Counted from the stretch's first letter, positions 36,368 to 46,926 are shown. The stretch: DNA of 64,000 nucleotides from Marinoscillum pacificum (GCF_024714495.1 NZ_JAMZMJ010000012.1:120406-184405); one strand, 5' to 3'. Translations and numbers: made by a program. Notes: generated by a model not told the origin, from the sequence alone.

Positions 36368-37060
36368 TTACTTCTCAAATTTGGTAAGTAAGGTATATCC
36401 ACTAAGCTTCCCTTTCTTGTCGTAATTTTCAGTTTTCACGTTCCCAATACCTTCAGCAATCCAGCTCGTAGAGGAGAATGTCATTTCGCGTTTCATACCC
36501 ATAATTTCCATTTCAGAGATACTTGTTTGACTTATTTTAAAGGTGTCAAAACTGCCTGCTGGTGTAGTTAACGACTCTTGACCCTCTACTTTTCGATTGG
36601 TAAATGTCAAATTCATTATCATGTTGATGGCTCCTTCGCCCATTTTAATGGTTATTTTGCCATTCCCGTCAGGTAGATTTTGACCTACACTCAATTCGTT
36701 AGGAAATTCTAAAAAGTCGCCTTCTACGATTACTTCCATATTTTCGTAGTTATTAAGCATTTCATCTGGAATGAATTGCTCAATGTCCATCTTGATGGTG
36801 CCATTCTCGCAGATTACCTCATAATCACCTTCGGTGATTAAATCTCCTTTTTTATCGTAGATTTTATTCGAAACAAGAGCTTTGCTGTCAGATGTGGAGG
36901 TGACCACACTGCTTGTTTTGCCTTCTTCTTTTCCTTTGGCGTTGTAGGATGTCTGTTCGAAAGATACTCCATCGGATAATGGGAAATAGGCATTATCACA
37001 TTGGGCATTGATGGTAAATGCGGCAAATAATACAGCTGTTGCGGTGAGTAATTTTTTCAT
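36368..37060 (-). CDS. Secreted DUF3108-like protein
   Basis: 230 residues with a signal peptide (MKKLLTATAVLFAAFTINAQ). The mature part is beta-rich with KGKEEGKTSSVV, LTTPAGSFDTFKI and WIAEGIGNVKTENYDKKGKL, similar to TapB/DUF3108-like envelope proteins of Bacteroidota; the match is a recognition of pattern only. Function unknown. It reads convergently with the lipoprotein gene and shares the short 3' spacer. Confidence 0.65.
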   Translation of the reverse strand: MKKLLTATAVLFAAFTINAQCDNAYFPLSDGVSFEQTSYNAKGKEEGKTSSVVTSTSDSKALVSNKIYDKKGDLITEGDYEVICENGTIKMDIEQFIPDEMLNNYENMEVIVEGDFLEFPNELSVGQNLPDGNGKITIKMGEGAINMIMNLTFTNRKVEGQESLTTPAGSFDTFKISQTSISEMEIMGMKREMTFSSTSWIAEGIGNVKTENYDKKGKLSGYTLLTKFEK

Positions 37061-37130
37061 AGTTTATATTGTTTGAGTATCACCAAAGTAGTAAATAATC
37101 ATGAATAAACTGTATTATCCCAATGTATGT

Positions 37131-37176
37131 AGTAAAAGAAAACCCTGACGATTCGCATGTCGCGAATGACAGGGTT
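37131..37176 (-). terminator. Terminator of the aceB-aceA transcript
   Basis: On the minus strand an imperfect hairpin (CCCTG / CAGGG outer, ATTCGC / GCGAAT inner) is followed by TTTTCTTTT, about 70 bases after the aceA stop. Confidence 0.65.
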
Positions 37177-37244
37177 ATCGAATATAGAAACTCAGAACAT
37201 GACGTGTTTCAGTCAAGATTTTTATGTTCTGTTTAACATTGGTT

Positions 37245-38516
37245 TTAAAATTGAGCAGTTTCCGTGCTGCCTTCCATCGCTACAGTTGACGCTTTGCCTT
37301 GCTGTACGGTGTTTTGAATCGCATCAAAATACCCTGTTCCAACAAATGCCTGGTGCTTCACTGCTTTGAATCCTTGATCCAGCAATGCAAACTCGCGCTC
37401 CTGTAGCTCGGAGTATCCAGCCATGCCGCGCTCTTTGTAAGCTTTAGATAGCTCAAACATAGAGGTGTTCAGCGCATGGAATCCTGCCAGCGTAATGAAC
37501 TGGAACTTGTAGCCCATATCCGCTAGATTCTCTCTGAAGGTTAACATTTCAGACCTGGTCAAATGTGCTGCCCAGTTAAATGATGGCGAACAATTGTAAG
37601 CCAACATCTGATCAGGGAATTCTGCCTTGATTCCTTGCGCAAACTCTCTTGCCAATCCCAGGTCTGGATTAGATGTTTCCATCCACAACAGATCGGAGTA
37701 TGGCGCATAAGACAGTCCCCTGGCAATACCAGCTTCAACACCATTACTTACTTCATAGAATCCTTCAGAGGTTCTTTTGCCTGTAATAAATCGGTGATCT
37801 CTTTCATCAATATCGGAAGTGATTAATGTAGCCGCATCAGCATCGGTTCTTGCAATCAATAGCGTTGGAGTGTCCAATACATCAGCTGCAAGTCTGGCTG
37901 CTACTAGTTTGTTAATCGCTTCCTGAGTAGGTACCAATACCTTGCCGCCAAGATGGCCACATTTTTTAGCAGAACTTAACTGATCTTCGAAGTGAACGCC
38001 GGCGGCTCCTGCCTCAATCATCGCTTTCATTAATTCGAAGGCATTCAGGTTTCCACCGAATCCAGCTTCTGCATCAGCAATAATTGGAGCTAACCAGTCT
38101 GCTGAAGTTTCACCGCCCAGAGATTCTATTTGATCTCTTCTGAGCAATGCATTATTGATCCTTTTAACAACATTGGGGACCGAATCTGCAGGGTACAATG
38201 ATTGATCGGGGTACATTGCGCCTGCGAGGTTTGCATCCGCAGCTACTTGCCAGCCACTTAGATAGATGGCTTCAAGTCCGGCAGCCACTTCTTGTACGGC
38301 CTGGTTGCCAGTAAGTGCGCCTAGTCCTGCGACGAAAGACTTGTTGTTCAGTTTATCCCACAGTTTTTGAGAGGTCAATTTGGCAATAGTGTGCTCAATA
38401 GTGACCGAACCTTGTAGGTTGACAACTTCTTCCGCGGTGTATGGTCTTGTTACGTTTTTCCACCGTGGATTTTCTTTCCAGTCTTTCTCGATTTTTGCGA
38501 TTCGTTCGGTTTTCAT
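37245..38516 (-). CDS. aceA: Isocitrate lyase
   Basis: 423 residues, family-typical length. Motifs: [36 protein letters not shown], the catalytic [14 protein letters not shown] and YNCSPSFNW. It cleaves isocitrate to glyoxylate and succinate in the glyoxylate shunt. It lies seven bases after aceB on the same strand, so the two form an operon needed for growth on acetate or fatty acids. Confidence 0.97.
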   Translation of the reverse strand: MKTERIAKIEKDWKENPRWKNVTRPYTAEEVVNLQGSVTIEHTIAKLTSQKLWDKLNNKSFVAGLGALTGNQAVQEVAAGLEAIYLSGWQVAADANLAGAMYPDQSLYPADSVPNVVKRINNALLRRDQIESLGGETSADWLAPIIADAEAGFGGNLNAFELMKAMIEAGAAGVHFEDQLSSAKKCGHLGGKVLVPTQEAINKLVAARLAADVLDTPTLLIARTDADAATLITSDIDERDHRFITGKRTSEGFYEVSNGVEAGIARGLSYAPYSDLLWMETSNPDLGLAREFAQGIKAEFPDQMLAYNCSPSFNWAAHLTRSEMLTFRENLADMGYKFQFITLAGFHALNTSMFELSKAYKERGMAGYSELQEREFALLDQGFKAVKHQAFVGTGYFDAIQNTVQQGKASTVAMEGSTETAQF

Positions 38517-38523
38517 GTTTGTT

Positions 38524-40143
38524 TTAATTTAAGTAATCATAAGCATTAATTGTAAGGAAATCCTCGAGTTGTTCGCTCTTCACTAGTCGATCAAAGATTT
38601 GTACAGCTTCTTTGAAACGCCCGTTTTCAAATCGTTCCTTGCCGACTAGGTCCTGAATCTTCTCGAGTTCTTCCAATTTCAGTTGTTCGTATAGTTCTAT
38701 ATTAATATTCGTTCCGTTTACAGTGTAGCAATTATGATGAATCCACTGCCACAGTTGTGACCTGGAGATTTCTGCAGTAGCAGCATCCTCCATTAAGTTA
38801 TAAATAGCCGCAGCTCCGTTTCCACGTAACCAGCTTTCAGTATATAAGAGGCCAACGTTGATATTGGTGCGAATTCCATCAATCGTAATGGTGCCAGTAG
38901 GAGTTTGAATCAGATCTTTTGCAGATACATGCACATCCAATCGCTTGTTATCGATTTGATTTGGTGTAGACATGTGCTCATCAAAAACCTCCATGGCTAC
39001 TGCAACCAGTGCTGGATGAGCCACCCAGGTGCCGTCATGACCATTGTGTACCTCACGCAATTTGTCCTGACGCACCTTTTCGAGGGCAGCTTTGTTCGCG
39101 GCTTCATCATTTTTAATCGGAATCTGAGCAGCCATTCCACCCATGGCATGTGCGCCACGCTTATGGCAAGTTTGGATAACCAGATCCGAATAACTCTTCA
39201 TGAAATGAGAAGTCATATTCACCTGATCTCTATTTGGAACCGTCTTATGCTTGTTGGCTCTAAACTTCTTGATGTACGAGAAGATGTAGTCCCAGCGTCC
39301 ACAGTTAAGTCCGCAAGAGTGATTTCTCAATTCATATAATATTTCATTCAGCTGGAAAGAAGCGGGCAATGTCTCGATGAGTACGGTTGCTTTGATGGTT
39401 CCTTGTGGAATGCCGAGATAACTCTGAGCAAACACAAATACTTCATTCCAAAGTTTTGCTTCAAGGTAGCTTTCGATTTTTGGTAAGTAGAAATAAGGAG
39501 CAGTTCCTCTTTTCAACAATTCATGTGCATTGTGGAAGAAATAAAGGCCAAAGTCCATGAGTGAGCCACTCGTTGGTTCGTCATGAATAAGCAAATGCTT
39601 CTCTTCCAGATGCCATCCTCTTGGTCTTACGAAAAGGGTAGCTGTATCGTCTTTTAGCGTATATAATTTTCCATTCGCAGGATTTTCAAAATCAATTTGT
39701 CTACGAATAGCGTCTCTTAGATTAATGTGACCTTCAATGTTGTTAGACCAACTAGGAGTATTGCTGTCCTCAAAATCAGCCATGAATACCTTGGCTCCTG
39801 AGTTAAGCGCATTGATCACCATCTTTCTGTCTACTGGACCAGTGATTTCTACTCTTCTATCCATGATATCCTCAGGTATAGGAGCAATCTGCCAGTCGCT
39901 GTTTCTGATTTCTTCAGTTTCCTCAAGGAAATTCGGCATGACACCAGCGTCATAAGCTTCCTGTGCGACCAAGCGATCTTGAAGTAATCTCTTTCTTCTT
40001 TGGTTAAAGCGCTCATGTAGCGCCATAAGGAAGTCCAACGCTTCCGGCGTGAGTATCTCGCTATACTTAGCCGGACTCTTACCACTTAGACGTAAGCCTA
40101 ATGGGGTTTGGATTTCAGTGGTGTTTGCCTCTGCAGTAATCAT
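38524..40143 (-). CDS. aceB: Malate synthase A
   Basis: 539 residues, typical for malate synthase A. Recognisable stretches: [45 protein letters not shown], the signature [17 protein letters not shown] and GTWVAHPAL. It condenses glyoxylate with acetyl-CoA to malate. First gene of the aceB-aceA operon; its promoter region carries the AGCGAAA dyad. Confidence 0.97.
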   Translation of the reverse strand: MITAEANTTEIQTPLGLRLSGKSPAKYSEILTPEALDFLMALHERFNQRRKRLLQDRLVAQEAYDAGVMPNFLEETEEIRNSDWQIAPIPEDIMDRRVEITGPVDRKMVINALNSGAKVFMADFEDSNTPSWSNNIEGHINLRDAIRRQIDFENPANGKLYTLKDDTATLFVRPRGWHLEEKHLLIHDEPTSGSLMDFGLYFFHNAHELLKRGTAPYFYLPKIESYLEAKLWNEVFVFAQSYLGIPQGTIKATVLIETLPASFQLNEILYELRNHSCGLNCGRWDYIFSYIKKFRANKHKTVPNRDQVNMTSHFMKSYSDLVIQTCHKRGAHAMGGMAAQIPIKNDEAANKAALEKVRQDKLREVHNGHDGTWVAHPALVAVAMEVFDEHMSTPNQIDNKRLDVHVSAKDLIQTPTGTITIDGIRTNINVGLLYTESWLRGNGAAAIYNLMEDAATAEISRSQLWQWIHHNCYTVNGTNINIELYEQLKLEELEKIQDLVGKERFENGRFKEAVQIFDRLVKSEQLEDFLTINAYDYLN

Positions 40144-40174
40144 CTTATTGTATGGTTAAATTCTTAAACTTGAT

Positions 40175-40182
40175 CAAATATA
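40175..40182 (-). promoter_or_regulatory. Candidate -7 element of the aceB promoter
   Basis: TATATTTG on the minus strand matches TAnnTTTG. It is 31 bases upstream of the aceB start, and the AGCGAAA dyad begins at its upstream edge. Confidence 0.55.
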
Positions 40183-40229
40183 GCGAAATATATTAAGCAG
40201 CGAAATTTCGCTAGTATATTTTTTTCGCT
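40182..40229. promoter_or_regulatory. Symmetric four-half-site operator between aceB and its XRE regulator
   Basis: AGCGAAA (40182-40188), N10, the perfect palindrome AGCGAAATTTCGCT (40199-40212), N10, TTTCGCT (40223-40229). The whole 48 bp is symmetric about one centre. It overlaps the aceB promoter and lies 20 bp upstream of the regulator start, so it probably binds the ScfR-like protein and controls both directions. Confidence 0.75.
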
Positions 40230-40249
40230 TTTTTAAATTATTTTTGGGT

Positions 40250-41740
40250 ATGCCCAAAGAGATATTCGAGCTGAAGCTCATTTTCGGTCTTAAACTGAAG
40301 GAAATAAGGAATGATAAAGGAGTGTCCTATCAGGAGCTTCGAGAAAAAACAGGATTGTCCCTTTCTTATTTAAGTGAGATTGAAAACGGGAAGAAGTATC
40401 CCAAGGGAGATAAGATCATGGCGATAGCCAAAGCTCTGGATGTTTCTTATGATGAGTTGGTCTCCCTCAAAGTGCCTAAAAAGCTTGAGCCTGTTGTTCA
40501 TCTGATCCAATCGGATTTTTTCAAAGCCTTTCCCTTGGAGCAGTTTGGACTTAATCCACAGAAGCTAGTTGAAATCATCTCTTACGATCCAGAAAAGATC
40601 AATGCTTTTATCAATACAGTACTGCAGATCGCTCGAAACTTTGAATTGAAACAAGAGAGCTTTTATTACACCGCGCTCAGGTCATACCAGGAGATTCACA
40701 ACAATTACTTTGAAGAAATAGAGGAGGCAGTTGAGGAACTTCACATGGAGTTTCCAGAGTTGAAGGAGATCCCATTTCATGAAAAAGTTCTCAAGGAGAT
40801 TTTATTGAAAATAGGAGTGCGTACTTCTGATGAAGAGCTTGGTAAAATAGAAGCCTTGCAAAATCTGCGATCGCTTTATGATTCTAAACTGCGATTGCTG
40901 CATTTAAATACCGGATTGAACTCTGGTCAACTCAATTTCTTATTGGGAAGAGAGATTGCCTTCCAGTGGGCCAAGGAAAAACAACGTCCGTTATCTACAC
41001 CGCCACAAGGAGAGCATGCGTTTGAGCAAATACTCAATAACTATAGAGCTTCCTATTTTTCCGCAGCGCTTATGATGCCTCGAAAGGAAGTGGTTGCTGA
41101 CATAAGAGAGTTTGGAAAAAATGCCAAATGGAACCCTGAAGCATTTCTTGCATTTATGGATAAGTATGATGTGACTCCAGAGATGATCATGCAGCGCTTA
41201 ACCAACATTCTGCCTTCTATTTTCGGTTATGAGAATTTGTTCTTCCTACGCTTTGTAGGAAAGGGGAGTGACTATTTTACCCTATCAAAGGAGCTTCATC
41301 TCACCAAACTTCACAATCCTCACGGAAATGAATTGAATGAGCACTACTGCAGACGCTGGATATCTTTAACTATTGTGCAGGATCTAGTACAGCAACGCAA
41401 AAAGGATCCTTCAATCAAATACCTGGCAGGAATCCAAAGATCCCGTTATCTCGACTCGCCTAATGAATACTTGTGTTTGTCCATTGCTTTCCCAAATGTG
41501 AGTAACCACGAAGAGTCAGTGAGTGTGACTATTGGCTTTTTGATTGACGATTCACTCACAAAACGCATCAAATTCCTCAGCGACCCTGATATCCCAACAC
41601 GATTGGTGCATACAACATGCGAACGATGCTCTATTAAAGACTGTAAGGAAAGAGTAGAGGAAGCTTATGTCTATGAAAACAGTAGCGAGTCGGATAAGGT
41701 GTTAAAGGAAATTGATGGTTTATTGTCTAGAGGAGAGTAA
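40250..41740 (+). CDS. ScfR/RamB-like XRE-family regulator of the glyoxylate shunt
   Basis: 496 residues from the ATG at 40250 (an upstream TTG adds two residues). An N-terminal XRE HTH (about 10-65: VSYQELREKTGLSLSYLSEIENGKKYPKG) is followed by a long helical region with an ImmA/IrrE-like core and a C-terminal domain with a CERCSIKDC cysteine cluster (C-x2-C-x4-C). This is the architecture of short-chain fatty acyl-CoA regulators such as RamB, PrpC and MccR. It is divergent from aceB-aceA, which is the usual target. An acyl-CoA or related effector is inferred from the family. Confidence 0.88.
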   Translation: MPKEIFELKLIFGLKLKEIRNDKGVSYQELREKTGLSLSYLSEIENGKKYPKGDKIMAIAKALDVSYDELVSLKVPKKLEPVVHLIQSDFFKAFPLEQFGLNPQKLVEIISYDPEKINAFINTVLQIARNFELKQESFYYTALRSYQEIHNNYFEEIEEAVEELHMEFPELKEIPFHEKVLKEILLKIGVRTSDEELGKIEALQNLRSLYDSKLRLLHLNTGLNSGQLNFLLGREIAFQWAKEKQRPLSTPPQGEHAFEQILNNYRASYFSAALMMPRKEVVADIREFGKNAKWNPEAFLAFMDKYDVTPEMIMQRLTNILPSIFGYENLFFLRFVGKGSDYFTLSKELHLTKLHNPHGNELNEHYCRRWISLTIVQDLVQQRKKDPSIKYLAGIQRSRYLDSPNEYLCLSIAFPNVSNHEESVSVTIGFLIDDSLTKRIKFLSDPDIPTRLVHTTCERCSIKDCKERVEEAYVYENSSESDKVLKEIDGLLSRGE

Positions 41741-41761
41741 GGACTTAGAATTAACTCTGCA

Positions 41762-41795
41762 ACAATAAAAAGCCTCAAACTTTTCAGCTTGAGGC
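41762..41795 (-). terminator. Terminator of the 41803-42468 gene
   Basis: On the minus strand GCCTCAA...TTGAGGC (7-bp stem, 10-base loop) is followed by TTTTTATTG, starting eight bases beyond the stop codon. Confidence 0.75.
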
Positions 41796-41802
41796 GAGTA
41801 GA

Positions 41803-42468
41803 TTAAGCAGCGGATGAATTACTTAACTGTTTCCATAAGTCAATAAAAGTATTGGCTTCTAATCTTAAAAGTGCCATCATATTAATATGTGAAAATCTAG
41901 GATTATATTTAATCAGTCTGCCTTTTCGTACATCAAGGATTGCTACCTCATAATCCTTTGGGTAAACCTCTCTCATGAGCGTTAAACTAAGCTCAGAGCT
42001 ATTTTTCTCCAGATTTTGACATTTTAAATGTAGTTTGATCACAGTTATTTTACCATCAATCTCAACTCCAACTTCCGGATTAACTGAAATGATTAAATCA
42101 TCGTAACCCCATAGCTTTTTGGTTGGAATGAAAAGTCTGGTACATTTAGAGGTTTTCAAAAAACGATTGTAGCCAACCAAAAGAGATTCGAAGTGTTTTT
42201 TCTTCTTTGGATTTACTCCTCTGATCAATTCTTTAATTTCATCACGTCCTAAATCTAAATCTCCATTGCGAGTTTGTCTAGTGATGAAGTTTCGAGCGAT
42301 TAGATAGAAGTCTTTTTCTGGTTTGTATGGACCTCTATTGATAATTTGATTCGTATGCACAATTTTATTGGCACCTACACTCAAGACTGATTGAATAAAA
42401 TCAGTCAATGTGATTTTGAAATTAACCATTGTTTTGTTGGTTTGAAATAAAACAAATGGAGAACTCAT
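41803..42468 (-). CDS. Hypothetical protein, possibly PD-(D/E)XK nuclease-like
   Basis: 221 residues, soluble, no signal peptide. An N-terminal helical part (about 14-110) carries several Lys-rich stretches (VNPKKKKHFESLL). The region about 125-150 reads SVNPEVGVEIDGK and VIKLHLK, which could be the D/E-x-K strand arrangement of a PD-(D/E)XK fold, followed by strands VAILDVRKGRLIKY. This is a weak pattern match and no family is recognised. Translation could also begin at the Met at 42429. It stands alone between the glyoxylate regulator and nrdA. Confidence 0.55.
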   Translation of the reverse strand: MSSPFVLFQTNKTMVNFKITLTDFIQSVLSVGANKIVHTNQIINRGPYKPEKDFYLIARNFITRQTRNGDLDLGRDEIKELIRGVNPKKKKHFESLLVGYNRFLKTSKCTRLFIPTKKLWGYDDLIISVNPEVGVEIDGKITVIKLHLKCQNLEKNSSELSLTLMREVYPKDYEVAILDVRKGRLIKYNPRFSHINMMALLRLEANTFIDLWKQLSNSSAA

Positions 42469-42648
42469 TACCTCAAAAAAACAATAGTAGTTTTTGTCTT
42501 GGGTTTTCTGAATAGAAGTGGTACTTTTAAATTATCTAAGAAAAAGTAATGGTCATCCCGCCAAGGATGTCTATTCAGAAATAGCCGATAGAGTTCTCCG
42601 ACTTTTTCGGCTTTTTTTATCCTCTTTTAATTCTATTCATGGTTACAA

Positions 42649-42684
42649 ATAAAAAACCCCTCCAAGTTTTCAACTTAAAGGGGT
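42649..42684 (-). terminator. Terminator of nrdA
   Basis: Minus-strand hairpin with an ACCCCT/AGGGGT outer stem and an AAGTT/AACTT inner stem followed by TTTTTT, starting 16 bases after the nrdA stop. Confidence 0.8.
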
Positions 42685-42699
42685 TCGATTATTAACAAA

Positions 42700-45096
42700 T
42701 TAACTTCCGCACATCTCGCATCCTTCCGGATCATCTAGCGAGCATTGCATTGCTGCAGCGTTTTGTGCTTTGACATCCTCTTGTGCTGCTTGAGCTTGCT
42801 GAGGATTAGCACTTGGCTGTGCTTGTTGTTCTTTTTCAAGAGTAAACTTGATCGCGTCAGTTGCTGCTTTCGTTCTCAAGTAATACATACCTGTTTTCAA
42901 GCCTTTCTTCCATGCGTAGAAGTGCATTGAGGTCATCTTACCGAAGTTTGGATCCATCAAGTGGATGTTCAAACTCTGGCTCTGACAGATGTAAGCACCT
43001 CTATCTGCAGACATATCAATGATAGATTTTTGAGAAATTTCCCAAACAGTTCTGTATCTGTCTTTGATATCTTCTGGAATCTCTGGAATGTCCTGGATTG
43101 ATCCATTGGCAGCCATGATTCTGTTCTTCATTCTTTCATCCCACAAGTTCAATTTGATCAAGTCAGTCATCAAGTGCTTGTTCACTACGATAAACTCGCC
43201 TGATAATGTTCTTCTTGTGTAGATATTAGATGTATATGGCTCGAAACATTCGTTGTTTCCAAGAATCTGTGAAGTAGAAGCTGTAGGCATTGGAGCAAGC
43301 AAGAGAGAGTTTCTTACACCATGCTTTCTAACCTTCTGCTTCAAGTCGTACCAGTCCCATCTGTTGCTATCTGGAGTTACACCCCACATATCAAACTGGA
43401 AGATACCTTTAGAAACTGGAGAACCCTTGAAGGTTTCGTATGCACCTTCTTCCTGAGCGATTTCCATTGATGTTTCCATCGCTCCGAAGTAGATTGTTTC
43501 GAAGATTTCTTTGTTCAGCTGACGAGCAGTTTCTGAATCAAAAGACATTTTCATGAGCATGAATACGTCTGCTAAACCTTGAACACCAATACCGATAGGT
43601 CTGTGTCTCATGTTAGAAGTACGTGCTTCTTTCACTGGATAGTAGTTAATGTCTATAACCTTATTCAGGTTACGCGTAGCTACCTTCGTGATCTCATAAA
43701 GTTTCTGATGGTTGAAAGTTCCATCTTCGTTTACAAACTTCGGCAAAGCGATAGACGCCAGGTTACACACCGCTACTTCATCTTTAGAGGTGTATTCCAT
43801 TATCTCAGTACACAAGTTACTAGACCTGATTGTACCGAGGTTCTTTTGGTTTGACTTCTTATTTGCGTGATCCTTATAAAGGATGTACGGAGTTCCTGTT
43901 TCGATTTGAGACTCAAGGATCTCAAACCAAAGCTCTTGAGCTTTTACGGTTCTACGAGCTTTTCCTTCTTTCTCGTATTTGTCGTAAAGTTTCTCAAAAT
44001 CGTCTCCATATGCTTCATATAAACCAGGAGCTTCGTCTGGGCTAAACAGTGCCCATTCACCGTTCTCCTCTACTCGTTTCATGAATAGATCCGGAATCCA
44101 TAGAGCGTAGAACAAGTCTCTTGCTCTCAATTCCTCTTTACCATGATTTTTTCTTAGTTGTAAGAACTCGAAGATATCAGCGTGCCAAGGCTCAAGGTAG
44201 ATCGCGAAACTACCTTTTCTTTTCCCACCACCTTGATCTACGTATCTAGCAGTCATATCAAAGTTTCTCAGCATAGGGACGATACCATTAGAAGTACCGT
44301 TGGTTCCTTTGATATAAGCACCTGTAGCTCTTACGTTGTGAATGCTAAGACCAATTCCTCCAGCTGACTGAGAGATTTTAGCGCATTGCTTCAATGTATC
44401 ATAAATGCCATCAATGCTGTCATCTTGCATGCTAAGAAGGAAACAAGAAGAAAGCTGAGGCTTAGGTGTACCTGCATTGAATAATGTAGGAGTAGCGTGT
44501 GTGAACCACTTCTCAGACATTAAGTTGTAAGTTTCAATCGCCGCGTCGATATCATTCATGTGGATACCAACAGAAACTCTCATCAACATATGCTGAGGAC
44601 GCTCTACAATCTTTCCATCCAACTTCATTAGGTAAGAGCGCTCCAAAGTCTTGTATCCGAAGAAATCGTAATTATAATCTCTTGTATAATCGATTGCTTC
44701 GTCTAATTTCTTTGCGTGATTTCTGATAATACCATACACTTCAGTAGAAAGAAGTGCTGCGTTCTCATCAGTTTTAGGATTTACATAAGTGTAAAGTCTC
44801 TTCATTGTAGTAGAGAAAGACTCTTCTGTTACCTTATGCAAGTTTGATATTGAGATTCTTGCCGCGAGCTTGGCAAAATCTGGGTGACGAGTAGTCATCG
44901 TAGCTGCGATCTCAGATGCAAGATTGTCTAACTCTACAGTGGTTACTCCATCATAAAGACCATCGATTACCTTTTTGGCAATTTCTACAGGTTTTACAAA
45001 GTCTGAGTTAAGACCGTCGCAAAGCTTCTCGATGCGAGCTGTGATTTTGTCGAATTTTACGGATTCCCTTCGTCCGTCTCTTTTAATTACAAGCAT
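42700..45096 (-). CDS. nrdA: Class Ia ribonucleoside-diphosphate reductase, alpha subunit
   Basis: 798 residues. An N-terminal ATP cone ([20 protein letters not shown]) is followed by the barrel with active-site Cys in [18 protein letters not shown], the specificity region [14 protein letters not shown], the [10 protein letters not shown] motif (Cys, Glu) and [11 protein letters not shown] (redox Cys). A flexible C-terminus ends [10 protein letters not shown] with the thiol-exchange CxxC. It reduces NDPs to dNDPs together with NrdB. The gene lies 49 bp after nrdB on the same strand. Confidence 0.96.
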   Translation of the reverse strand: MLVIKRDGRRESVKFDKITARIEKLCDGLNSDFVKPVEIAKKVIDGLYDGVTTVELDNLASEIAATMTTRHPDFAKLAARISISNLHKVTEESFSTTMKRLYTYVNPKTDENAALLSTEVYGIIRNHAKKLDEAIDYTRDYNYDFFGYKTLERSYLMKLDGKIVERPQHMLMRVSVGIHMNDIDAAIETYNLMSEKWFTHATPTLFNAGTPKPQLSSCFLLSMQDDSIDGIYDTLKQCAKISQSAGGIGLSIHNVRATGAYIKGTNGTSNGIVPMLRNFDMTARYVDQGGGKRKGSFAIYLEPWHADIFEFLQLRKNHGKEELRARDLFYALWIPDLFMKRVEENGEWALFSPDEAPGLYEAYGDDFEKLYDKYEKEGKARRTVKAQELWFEILESQIETGTPYILYKDHANKKSNQKNLGTIRSSNLCTEIMEYTSKDEVAVCNLASIALPKFVNEDGTFNHQKLYEITKVATRNLNKVIDINYYPVKEARTSNMRHRPIGIGVQGLADVFMLMKMSFDSETARQLNKEIFETIYFGAMETSMEIAQEEGAYETFKGSPVSKGIFQFDMWGVTPDSNRWDWYDLKQKVRKHGVRNSLLLAPMPTASTSQILGNNECFEPYTSNIYTRRTLSGEFIVVNKHLMTDLIKLNLWDERMKNRIMAANGSIQDIPEIPEDIKDRYRTVWEISQKSIIDMSADRGAYICQSQSLNIHLMDPNFGKMTSMHFYAWKKGLKTGMYYLRTKAATDAIKFTLEKEQQAQPSANPQQAQAAQEDVKAQNAAAMQCSLDDPEGCEMCGS

Positions 45097-45145
45097 TTTT
45101 TTAAAAAGGCGATTTTATTGGATGGAAAATAATTGGATTATGTTT

Positions 45146-46126
45146 TTAGAAATCTTCGTCAAGGCTGAATTTCGGTTTATCTTCTCCTTTACTGCTGTCC
45201 ATAACTCCTGCTTTTTGGTACTCACCAACTCTCTTTTCGAAGAAGTTAGTTTTACCTTGAAGCGAAATCATTTCCATGAAGTCAAAAGGATTGGTCGCAT
45301 TATAAACCTTAGCACAGCCAAGTTCTACCAGAAGTCTGTCGGCAACAAACTCAATGTACTGACACATGAGGTCAGCGTTCATTCCGATAAGTTTTACCGG
45401 AAGAGCGTCGGTCACAAATTCTTTCTCGATCATCACAGCATCTTCTATAATAGAAGAAACTACCTGCTTGTCGAGTTTATTGTTAATATGGTTGTTATAT
45501 AGAAGACAAGCGAAATCACAGTGAAGTCCCTCATCTCTTGAAATCAATTCGTTCGAGAAAGTAAGACCTGGCATTAGGCCTCTTTTCTTTAACCAGAAGA
45601 TAGAACAGAAGCTACCTGAGAAGAAGATTCCCTCTACTGCAGCAAATGCGATCAATCTTTCCTGGAAGTTTCCTTCGTCGATCCATCTAAGTGCCCAATC
45701 GGCTTTCTTTTTCACACAGTCCATCGTTTCGATAGCGTGGAAAAGTCCGTCTTTCTCCTTATTATCTTTTACATAAGTATCTATAAGGAGTGAATAAGTC
45801 TCAGAGTGGATATTTTCGATTGCAATTTGGAAGCCGTAGAAAAATTTAGCTTCAGTGTATTGAACCTCAGACACCATGTTTTCAGCAAGGTTTTCATTCA
45901 CGATGCCATCACTAGCAGCGAAGAATGCTAATACATGTTTAATAAAGTGTCTTTCACCATCATTTAATGATGCCCAGTCCTTTAGGTCTTGACTTAGATC
46001 GATTTCTTCTGCAGTCCAAAAGCTAGCCTCAGCCTTCTTATAAAACTGCCAGATATCATCGTGTTCGATCGGAAACAGTACAAATCGATCTGGGTTATCC
46101 TTTAATAACGGTTCATCTTGGCTCAT
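45146..46126 (-). CDS. nrdB: Class Ia ribonucleoside-diphosphate reductase, beta subunit
   Basis: 326 residues of the eukaryote-like R2 type. Metal ligands and radical site are visible: Asp in FFAASDGIV, the E-x2-H pair with the radical Tyr in [10 protein letters not shown], Glu in EGIFFSG, and Glu/His in [10 protein letters not shown]. The acidic C-terminus (KFSLDEDF) is the alpha-subunit docking tail. It provides the di-iron tyrosyl radical for NrdA and is the upstream gene of the nrdBA pair. Confidence 0.96.
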   Translation of the reverse strand: MSQDEPLLKDNPDRFVLFPIEHDDIWQFYKKAEASFWTAEEIDLSQDLKDWASLNDGERHFIKHVLAFFAASDGIVNENLAENMVSEVQYTEAKFFYGFQIAIENIHSETYSLLIDTYVKDNKEKDGLFHAIETMDCVKKKADWALRWIDEGNFQERLIAFAAVEGIFFSGSFCSIFWLKKRGLMPGLTFSNELISRDEGLHCDFACLLYNNHINNKLDKQVVSSIIEDAVMIEKEFVTDALPVKLIGMNADLMCQYIEFVADRLLVELGCAKVYNATNPFDFMEMISLQGKTNFFEKRVGEYQKAGVMDSSKGEDKPKFSLDEDF

Positions 46127-46149
46127 AGGTCTCTTAATTTATTCAATCT

Positions 46150-46210
46150 TTATCCACTAGACAAATTAGATACCAACAATGTTATCCACATTGTTAATTA
46201 GTTATCCACA
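46150..46210 (+). promoter_or_regulatory. DnaA-box-like cluster upstream of nrdB
   Basis: Two exact TTATCCACA boxes (46182-46190 and 46202-46210, 20 bases apart, same orientation) and one near-match TTATCCACT (46150-46158). They lie 24-84 bp upstream of the nrdB start. DnaA control of nrdAB is known in E. coli. Confidence 0.6.
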
Positions 46211-46549
46211 AACCAAATACAAATCACCCACGTTTTGTGAAAAACGCGGTTTTTCAGAGTTTGGCTAAGGTTTGGGATACAGCCTGAAGCGAAAAGTGGT
46301 TTATTTTTCTCTAGCTGCGTTTACAAATGTGTAAAAAGTCCGTGGGAAAATCAAGCTCGAAACGTAGGTGAAATACTGAGTAAAAAAAAGTTGAAAAAAA
46401 GTTATAACCTTCTGTATTGAAGGAGATTACATTAGATTTGCCTAACGATCACTTCATTAAAAAACGGCGTAGATACGGTTTTTGTAGAGTGAAAAAAAAG
46501 TGAAAAAAAGACGAATTTTTTTTTACGAAGGATTTATGCTAAGGGTTTG

Positions 46550-46580
46550 TTTGAAAATTAAATAACAACCTCTATCTTTG
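46550..46580 (+). promoter_or_regulatory. rplU-rpmA promoter
   Basis: TTTG (46550-46553), 19-base spacer, TATCTTTG (46573-46580): an exact match to the Bacteroidota primary promoter consensus, 30 bases before the rplU start. Confidence 0.8.
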
Positions 46581-46610
46581 CATTCCTTTTTGAAAAAGCA
46601 AACTGAAATC

Positions 46611-46922
46611 ATGTACGCAATAGTAGACATAGCCGGTAAACAATTCAAAGTTGAGAAAGACAACTTTGTGTACGCACCATTATTAGAAGGAGAAGCAGGA
46701 TCAGCTGTAAGTTTTGATCAGGTGCTGTTGGTAGACAATGACGGTAAAATTAAAGTAGGAGCTCCTACAGTAAAAGGTGCATCAGTATCCGGAAAGATAT
46801 TAGAGCATGTGAAAGGTGATAAAGTAATCGTCTTCAAGAAAAAAAGAAGAAAAGGTTACAAGAAGAAAAACGGTCACCGTCAGAATTTCTCAAAAGTATT
46901 AATCGAAGACATTAAAGGATAA
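46611..46922 (+). CDS. rplU: 50S ribosomal protein L21
   Basis: 103 residues from ATG 46611 ([18 protein letters not shown]), the standard length for L21; an earlier in-frame Met would place 11 odd residues in front and start within the promoter. Contains the basic C-terminal [15 protein letters not shown] stretch. It precedes rpmA by four bases, the conserved order. Confidence 0.97.
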   Translation: MYAIVDIAGKQFKVEKDNFVYAPLLEGEAGSAVSFDQVLLVDNDGKIKVGAPTVKGASVSGKILEHVKGDKVIVFKKKRRKGYKKKNGHRQNFSKVLIEDIKG

Positions 46923-46926
46923 TATC

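Larger units (their letters stand above)
46127..46610. other. 484-bp intergenic region with A-tracts between nrdB and rplU
   Basis: It contains three DnaA-box-like sites near nrdB, an inverted repeat GAAAAAC-GCG-GTTTTTC (46239-46255), and two nearly identical A-rich blocks (46382-46402 and 46491-46512, pattern A8-GT(T)G-A7-G). The rplU promoter is at 46550-46580. No gene is seen. Confidence 0.6.

Noticed and set aside
42590..42620. Hairpin CCGA-CTTTT-TCGG followed by T's on the plus strand
   Set aside because: Four-bp stem only, and no plus-strand gene ends nearby.
46127..46610. Replication origin (oriC)
   Set aside because: Only two exact DnaA boxes and one near-match, all beside nrdB, with no origin-associated gene nearby. 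Promoter control of nrdBA is the simpler reading, although skew analysis was not possible.
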